Positions 57,480-64,000 of a DNA stretch of 64,000 bases are shown one piece after another. Source of the stretch: Gonatopus flavifemur (lineage: Eukaryota; Arthropoda; Insecta; Hymenoptera; Dryinidae). Location: assembly GCA_018340375.1 (NCBI GenBank), contig JAFFJZ010000003.1, positions 21,886,001 to 21,950,000 of the forward strand, written 5' to 3'. The position numbers and the translations under genes are program-made. Every line of letters starts with the position of its first letter. Positions within the stretch are counted from its first letter, which is position 1. Under the pieces are notes generated by a model. The model saw only the letters and a list, made by a program, of their open reading frames with translations. It did no database searches and was not told the DNA's origin.

Positions 57480-58950
57480 GTATCCGCTCTTTTTACCTAG
57501 CGCGTAGGTGAATGAATGTAGAGAGCGTTATAACTGTATACGTGGAAATCGGTCTATCAGCTAAGGAGTTAAGCAAAGTTTCTCTTCGTTTCGAAGGCTT
57601 TTTTCGTAGGTACCTCACTTGTGTAGGAGACGATTTTCTCTTCTTCCTTTTCCTCTTTCCCCTCAGTCGTGTCGAAGCAAGTTGAGACTCTGTCTCGTGT
57701 CTGGCTTCTGGTTACAGAAGGAGGTTGCAGGTTAGGGAAGGTAGGAGGTTGAGGTCGTCGTCGGAGCTTACGGGAACGAGGCATTGACCTCGAGTGAGTT
57801 AGGACGTCTGCCAGTATTGATTCGGCGGCGGTGGTGCAGCGGACCGTCGGTATCGGTCGGGGGTGGAAATGGGAATACCGGGATATGTCGTGTGGAGGAG
57901 AGAAAGAGAGGGTAGGAGAATCGGTGGCGAGGTGGGACGATTCCCGACTGCCAAGGTAGACGGAGAAAGGGGGAAGTCTGGCGGGTTACTCGGGGTTTGG
58001 GGCATTGGAAGAGGGTGCAACGTACTGGGGCAAACTTTCCTCTCATCGTACTCATCCCCTCTCACCGCTTCATCCCTCTGGTTTTCTTCCAACCGGTAGC
58101 TAGAGTGCAGAAAGAGGGATAAGCTCGTCGCAGACAAAGTGGTTGTCAACTTTGTTAACAGGAAACGGAAAGATCAATCCTTCATACACATACAGATATT
58201 TATACATCATTCCTCGAACTAAATTATTCATATTCAATCATGAATTCTGCAAAATGTTGAATCTTTTATTGATTCCTGTACTCCGTTGTTGACAGAGAGT
58301 TTTTAGGGGGGAAAAAAATTTTCAATTTCGGTAGACATTTTTCAAAACTCGGTACAACGATAGCACCGCTGATTGAGATTCAAATACCAAAGACATGTCA
58401 TTTATGAATAATACGATGCTTCAAAATCAAATATCTTCAGGATTTATACTTTGTATGGATCACAATAGCTTTTCGCGAGTTCGCAAATGTCTATAGAATA
58501 CACAGGGACATTTTTCCGATATTTTATGTCTGCAGGGAGAACATTTGCTTTTTATTTTACATTTATGAACTTGGAATCACTCCCACGTATATTCTTTTCT
58601 CATTGCATTGGTATCAATGTTGGCAACCCTAGGCGCAGGGACTGCGGCTTGTTCGAGAACTGTTAGTTCAAGTTGTGGCGATGGTGGTGGTGGTGGTGCC
58701 AGAGCAGGAAGGAGGGAGACGATAGTGCAAAAAGGACGTAAACAACTGGGGTGGTTTGGTGCATGGAACAAAATACTGCAGACTGGATGGCGGCACTGGG
58801 GCGAACTTTCGCTCTCTCGAACTGCATTGCCACTATGCCACTGCCGTGCCGCCACGCCCTATGACGCGACATAGAGCGTTGAAATTGTGCTACCAAGACA
58901 CGACTTCACGAAAACCCTTACCGGTCGGTGAACAGTCACGTATATGCACA
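57480..58950. other. GC-rich islands, possible promoter or 5' exon
   Basis: Two CpG-rich islands (57480-58150 and 58590-58950) lie inside a 4.6 kb element-free interval. Both contain CTGGGGC(A/G)AACTTTC (58029 and 58797). The first is G-rich on +; the second has a (GGT)n run near 58681-58700. Long frames exist on both strands because stops are rare, and none shows a domain. The rest, to 59976, is plain AT-rich sequence. Confidence 0.4.
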
Positions 58951-59976
58951 TGTATGTATGTATATATCTATTTCCCATGAATTTACTATTTCTTCTACGC
59001 GATGGTAATTGAGAGAATTTTCAATTGACTCAATTTGGATGCGCTTTGGAGAGATCTCTTCTCCTGTTTAAAAACAATCAGTTGATGTATAATTCGTATT
59101 TGAATAGTCTCAATTCCATGATGCTATACAAATAAATGAGAAATATTTGAGTTGTAATTTCCCATCGATGAATGAAAAATCGAATTCTATTTCAGAATTT
59201 CTATTTACGAATCGAATTATGGGAAATGTTGAACAAAATCCATGTGAAAAATTCTCCAGAATCATATATAATTTATATATAATGGAACACAGTTTATATT
59301 CAAGCTATATGCAATGATATAATAATTATAAATAATTTTGAAAATTGTCTTCCATGCTTATAGCAAAATGAACAGTCACGATTTTGATATTCTTATAAAA
59401 ACTGGCACTTTAAGGTAGAAGGAGCATGTTTCGATGTAGGTGGTGACAAGTAACATATTCGCATTTATCACCACGGAGATACTAATATTTTGTACATTTC
59501 TGTCAGCGATACACCGTTGTGAAAAATAACATGGGTTCCCGAGTGGAAAATTTTTTAAATCATATATAATTGGTGTATAACCGAATAAAACTTGCATATA
59601 AACTATAACAATTTTTTTAATTTTTCCGCTTGAATTATTTTTAGTCAGCAAAAGTCGCACGTTTCGCTTTTTATTTGGAACAAAATTTTGGTGTCAAAAT
59701 GAAGAATTGAATATTTTTGTTCAATTGTCAATTAAAAGAAGAATAATACAAGTGCATTCATGACTTTGAATACTATCATCAATTGATAAATAAATTAGTC
59801 CCCAATAATGTCATTGGCTCGTTGGATTCCGAAGTTTGTTTAAGAGAGTAGGAAAACACATGCCACAGATTATTAAATCAAAATAAACGGATTCGGAATG
59901 ACACGAGTTTATTATTCAAATAAAACAATGAATAATTGAAAAGGCATGTTCATACAAATCATATACCTAAAAACTA

Positions 59977-60469
59977 CCCTGGTAGAAATTTGTCTGGGCG
60001 TCCCATTTACCATCCACGTACTAGATGGGACGCATGTGGGGGCAGCTGGATAACAGCCAATTTGAGTTGAGTCCCCAAACATTTGGTTGGCTTATGTACA
60101 TTTTCCATTCGTCAACTGATCGTACAGTAACATTGATGGCCCATCAACACGGTCAGAGGAATAAAAGGAAGTCCCAACGTTTCAATTTGTCACCCGGGAT
60201 TATTTTATGGAAATAAATTCAAAAGAAACGTTCTTGACTGGAGATTACATGTCAAAATACATTATTATTTTATTCATAGGTGTGATTTTACAGGAAACAC
60301 ATGATTTCAGATTTCTAATTACCAATTTGAACAACATTCTAGTAATTCCCTGGGACATCTGGATGGGCACTGGCTAGAAATTGCGTTACAAAACTAGCTA
60401 GAAACCAAACCAACATCTGGGAAAACTGGCTGGGGCCCATCTAACTCCTAACCATAATTTCTACTAGGG
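59977..60469. mobile_element. CCCTGGTAG-type MITE, TA flanks
   Basis: CCCTGGTAGAAATTTGTCTG mirrors AACCATAATTTCTACTAGGG. TA lies outside both ends. TGGGCGTCCCAT / GATGGGACGC and CATCTGGGAAAACTGGCTGG mark the internal symmetry. Confidence 0.7.
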
Positions 60470-60638
60470 TAATTAATCAAGCGGTTTACAAGAGATGAGA
60501 TTCTAAGATCTAACGGGAAGTACTTATCTAACTGTAATCATGCGCGTCCTCAACGTGTATGCATTTTAGCGCCGCTTTGGCCTCGTGTAGGTGAGTCAGG
60601 GCTCATACTGGCCAAACGTAGCCTCCATAGTATATACA

Positions 60639-60850
60639 CAGTAGCGCTCAAATTAACTAGAACACCAAATGAATTGTGCTCTTTCTGCTGTACGACAGTT
60701 GGCACCACTGCTACCTGGGTTTTCAAGAACAAAGGAGGACATATTCAATAATTATTAGGATACTGTTTGTAGCTTTTTTGGTTAATAAACTGTGTGTCAT
60801 GTAAAAGTCGTAGTAATTTCCCTGGTTTCCAATTAATTAGAGCGCTACTG
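60639..60850. mobile_element. Tc1-like deletion derivative
   Basis: CAGTAGCGCTCAAATTAACT mirrors AATTAATTAGAGCGCTACTG, with (TA)n on the right and TATATACA on the left. Ends of this form, with no more than about 30 bp of symmetry, are typical of Tc1-like transposons. At 212 bases it retains no transposase. Confidence 0.7.
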
Positions 60851-61254
60851 TATATATATATATGTTAGGGATGCTTGAATTAATCCTTTTAAGATTCAAC
60901 ATCAAATCGGTGAATTTCCTGAGATTCTGCTGGTTCTACGGTTCAGTCTACAAGTGATTTCTGATTGGCTCGAAATGATGCACCAGCTTGCGAGACTCTA
61001 GCGAAATTCACATTACAACGGTATGCCAAAGTCTCTAACGCTAATTTAACGGAAACACTAGGCCTCATCCAGTACTGGTTGTGAGAAGTTGGCCCTAGCG
61101 GAAATGATATCATAAGGCATCCCGACTTTTACTTCAGCAAATTTCTAAGCGGGCTTGAAACATTGGCTTTAACGGAAGCTGAGCTATGTACAAGATACAG
61201 GCATTCGGGCTATGATTCAATATGTGAATTGGCTGAGGGATCCTGGCTCTAATA

Positions 61255-61885
61255 CCGGGTGCTCCACAATTCACTGGAAAAACCTCACAGGCGTTATTCT
61301 GCAATCAAAATGCAATAACTTCTCGTATCCAAACATTTGTTTTCAGGTTTACTGATTGAGATATGAACATTTTTAGATTTTCTGAAAAATCGAAATTGCT
61401 CCAAAGCACTGTGTGGTACATACTTGAGCCTCCCACACAGCACAGCAGTTCAAAAAGAATTCTTAGGAATTCATATTGAATTCTCTACGAACTCTTTCTG
61501 AACTGGTGTGATGTAGGAGCTGACACCATTCGCTAAGTAAGAACACGGCGGGTCTCTGGGGCAAAATTGATGTATCCTATCATTTTTCAATTCAAAGTTA
61601 CAGTGATTTGGAATTTTTGTTAGCTCCCAGCCAATAAGAATTCAGCAACTTTGAATCATTATAGCTCCCAAACAAAGAATACCAGAATAGTTCAATTTCT
61701 TGCCCGAAATCCGCCGTGGCCCACCTCAACGAATGGCGTTAGGCTCAAGTATGCACTATACTATTCTTTTGAGCGATTTTGATTTGAGAAAGAAACTGAA
61801 AATGCTCATATCTTGAAAACCAAGCCTCAAAAAGAATTTTGCGATCTGCGGTGAAAGCTTTTTCAGTGAATTCTGAAACATCCGG
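61255..61885. mobile_element. CCGGGTGCTCC element, TA flanks, with nested MITE
   Basis: CCGGGTGCTCC...AATTCACTGGAAAAA mirrors TTTTTCAGTGAATTCTG...CATCCGG, with TA outside. Inner arms (CATACTTGAGCCT, CCATTCG, ACGGCGG, TAGCTCCCA) pair across a centre near 61630. The left arm is split by 61432-61519. Confidence 0.7.
61432..61519. mobile_element. CCCACACAG MITE, CT duplication (nested)
   Basis: CCCACACAGCACAGCAGTTC mirrors GAACTGGTGTGATGTAGGAG, around GAATTC words. CT lies outside both ends. The intact opposite arm of the host reads CTTGAGCCTAACGCCATTC at this point, confirming the insertion and its 2-bp duplication. Confidence 0.75.
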
Positions 61886-61926
61886 TACCTATAACTAAGG
61901 GATCTCCGACGAGTATTCCTTCCGTA

Positions 61927-62195
61927 CACTGTTAGAAAAGACTGTCTTGAACTTAACAATACTATTATGAAGTTTTGTACATAAACATTTTATTAAATTT
62001 CATACGAAATTTTGTATGAAATTTCATATTTTCATATTAAATTTCATGTCTTCATATTAAATTAATTAATCGTTCTTAAATTCAATATGGTAATATGAAA
62101 TTTCATAAAAAATTTCGTATGAAATTTAATAAAATGTTTATGTAAAAAACTTCATAATATTATTGTTAGGTTTAAGACAGATTTTTCGAACAGTG
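61927..62195. mobile_element. CACTG-type foldback MITE, TA duplication
   Basis: CACTGTTAGAAAAGACTGTC mirrors AAGACAGATTTTTCGAACAGTG, with TA outside both (61925-61926, 62196-62197). Almost the whole element pairs (GAAGTTTTGTACATAAACAT, TTAAATTTCATACGAAATTT). Confidence 0.85.
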
Positions 62196-62331
62196 TAGTA
62201 GGCGTTCGCGGCACCTCTATTCGGATCAAGAAGCTACAACTACTCCCGTTCATCTCCCTTAACTAGCTTCTACTCTGTGAAGTAGGCGAAACCACTCTTC
62301 CCCCCACCCGTCCTCTTTCTTCATCCAACTC

Positions 62332-62344
62332 CCCCCCCCCCCCC
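62332..62344. repeat. Poly-C run of 13
   Basis: A homopolymer inside a locally C-rich segment (62296-62350). It is a likely site of sequencing-length uncertainty. The region 62350-62902 shows nothing else. Confidence 0.8.
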
Positions 62345-62902
62345 GTCCAGGATGTTGCAGTGGAACATATGAAGACCCTGATTCAACACTACGGCTATTT
62401 TCTCATTTCAAGAAATCCTTTCTGCAAGTGTGGAGTTTCCAATACTATTCACCATCTGCCGTAACTAAATAGACAGGGGAATTTTTATTTCCGACTGACG
62501 TTTTCGAATTCTGGATCTGGCCTCAAGTTCTTGAGTTTTAATTGGGTGGCTGAATTCTGCCCGGGTTTTCGTGTCCCGTTCGGGTTCCCGGTTATCCAAC
62601 TACCTGAGCGGGAGATTTCCATTGAGCCATTTCAAACTTGACTGGTGTGAGTTAATAAGATCCCACTGGATATTAAAATGTGCTACTTTGCACCATAAAG
62701 TCAGGAGCAGACTATGGCCTACTTCGACAACGTAATGGCGTAGGGGTGATAGGCCCTGGAACTTTCCATCATTTGATTTGTTGAAATTGCGTAAAAAATT
62801 GATTTCTGCTGCCTAGTTGGCGCAGATGCGGTAAGAAACACAAGTCTACCCCTGAGGATGAAGTTGAAACTAGCGGCTAGGGTCTGGCAGCGAACTGATG
62901 TA

Positions 62903-63073
62903 CCCTAATAGAAATGCTCTAGTAATTGACGAGTTTTGTAACGCTTAACTAGCCAAAAACCAGACGCTTGCGAGTGCCTCGTAGGGTTCAGGCGAGGTAC
63001 TTGTAAGTGTCTAGTATATGTGGCCAGTTAAGCGTGGCAAAACTCATCAATAACTAGAGCTTTTTTACTTGGG
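62903..63073. mobile_element. CCC-type MITE, TA flanks
   Basis: CCCTAATAGAAATGCTCTAG mirrors CTAGAGCTTTTTTACTTGGG. Then ACGAGTTTTGTAACGCTTAA mirrors TTAAGCGTGGCAAAACTCAT. TA lies outside both ends. The arms of about 52 bases surround a GC-richer centre. Confidence 0.8.
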
Positions 63074-63580
63074 TAACTTTTGATGAACTCATTTTACCAA
63101 GTATTCTAAAGCTACCCGATCAATTTTCCATACAAAAAATGTTTGCATCAAGTTCAATGGATAGTTACAACAATATGCTGCTAGCTTTTGGCTGCCAGTT
63201 TCAGCCCCGTCCCTTGCGTGAGGTCCCAAATATAGAATACACCATGTGTAGTAATGCCTTAGAACCGAAGAAACATATTTACATCGATCAATGAAATAAT
63301 CGATGCGTGTGTTGCTGATACAGCAAATTTAAACACACGAGCGGATCCATGTCTCTAATAACCACAACTCCTTACTCAAAGTATGTGGTTAGATGGAAAG
63401 AGATAACCTTTTTCCAAATATCTCGAAACGTGGGAATTAATTATTCTCTCTCATGACGAGTAAGCGGTACGATACGTACAAGACAAACTCATCGTTAAAG
63501 AGAGAATACGGACTCGTTTCAAGATTCAAACATTAAAGTTTCACATGGACTGAAAATGAATTGAATCTTGAAAAAGAAAT

Positions 63581-63653
63581 CACCATGGCCAGGAGTAAAA
63601 CCTGGAACTACCCATAGGTACTGGGGTGCGTTGACCAATTACGCCACCATGAC
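63581..63653 (-). tRNA. tRNA-like cloverleaf, anticodon ACC in place
   Basis: The minus-strand 73 bases fold into a full cloverleaf. The acceptor is GTCATGG/CCATGGT (7 pairs, two G-T), the D stem is GCGT/ACGC, and the T stem is CCAGG/CCTGG. The anticodon stem CCCCA/TGGGT has one mismatch, and U33 is followed by ACC. The A box TGGCGTAATTGG fits. The T loop TTTTACT lacks the conserved C56 and purine 57, and eukaryotic Gly tRNAs normally use GCC. It may therefore be a decayed tRNA or SINE head that has kept its structure. No terminal T run was noted nearby. Confidence 0.45.
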
Positions 63654-64000
63654 CCCTGACGACCCTCTTCTCAAAATTTCTTTCAAATAATTACAGAGGA
63701 TTGAAATTTCCAGATCACCGTGCCTGTTACCAAACTTGTTTGAATTCTACAATTCCCAAATATGTTACTGTTCGTAACGAGCTGTGAAACCTGCTTTGAT
63801 GATCATTGTCGAACGTGTGCGTTTTTCTGGAAATATCAAATGTGTTGCACTTCGTGAAAAAAATGAAATAAGAATTTGCTGCTCTGAGAGGTGCGAGTGG
63901 AGCTACAGATATTGTCAATGGTATACAGCAGTTCGCACAGACAACTGCATAATCACACTTGTTGGTTAATGATAAAATCTCGTTTTCAATTATATTGTAA
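63654..64000. other. Unassigned sequence at window end
   Basis: No repeat, exon or RNA gene is recognised. Two overlapping frames of about 60 codons on opposite strands show no domain. Confidence 0.3.

Noticed and set aside
58577..58874. Overlapping Pro- and Gly-rich frames on opposite strands
   Set aside because: GC-rich composition and a (GGT)n run explain both. There is no domain and no convincing splice sites.

Overview
This is AT-rich animal nuclear DNA, almost certainly from an insect. It has one recognisable gene fragment and a very dense layer of small non-autonomous DNA transposons. The only protein I can name is the C-terminal end of the splicing regulator Rbfox1 (insect A2bp1) on the + strand. 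Two coding exons (10511-10577 and 10666-10710) have consensus splice sites and end in YRGGYNRFTPY-stop, the typical Rbfox tail. Arthropod origin rests on that protein and on the repeat landscape. Hymenoptera is plausible but not proven.

Layout. 1-10510 reads as the large intron before the penultimate Rbfox1 exon and carries about ten inverted-repeat elements. 10711 to about 16390 is a 5.7 kb stretch with no recognisable transposon, several AATAAA signals and three Pumilio-type sites, best read as a long Rbfox1 3' UTR. From 16.4 to 56 kb the sequence is mostly a patchwork of miniature inverted-repeat transposable elements (MITEs), foldback elements, degenerate minisatellites and dispersed repeats, many nested in one another. 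From 55.3 to 59.9 kb is another element-poor interval with GC-rich islands (57.48-58.95 kb) that could be a promoter or 5' exon of an unseen gene. 60-64 kb returns to MITEs and ends with a tRNA-like cloverleaf.

Element classes. (1) CACTG/CACGG-ended MITEs flanked by TA (Tc1/mariner-like): 2913, 6556, 9434, 24538, 30565, 34660, 38173, 41524, 61927. (2) CCC...GGG-ended MITEs flanked by a 2-bp duplication of almost any sequence (TT, CT, TC, GT, AG, CA, TA), several checked against an empty site within this same window. (3) TTAA-flanked elements: 17939, 18693, 18909, 54829. (4) hAT-like elements: 19208 (perfect 8-bp duplication) and 19822, with weaker candidates at 2561 and 25919. Many families have interiors built from one short palindromic word repeated again and again, for example TTGCTG...CAGCAA, CTCTGAAAAA/TTTTTCAGAG, CCAAGCTTGG or AAGATATCTT.

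No transposase, reverse transcriptase, viral gene, CRISPR array or rRNA was recognised. Nearly all remaining open reading frames are chance frames in AT-rich or low-stop GC-rich DNA. Terminal-repeat boundaries were read by eye and may be off by a few bases.
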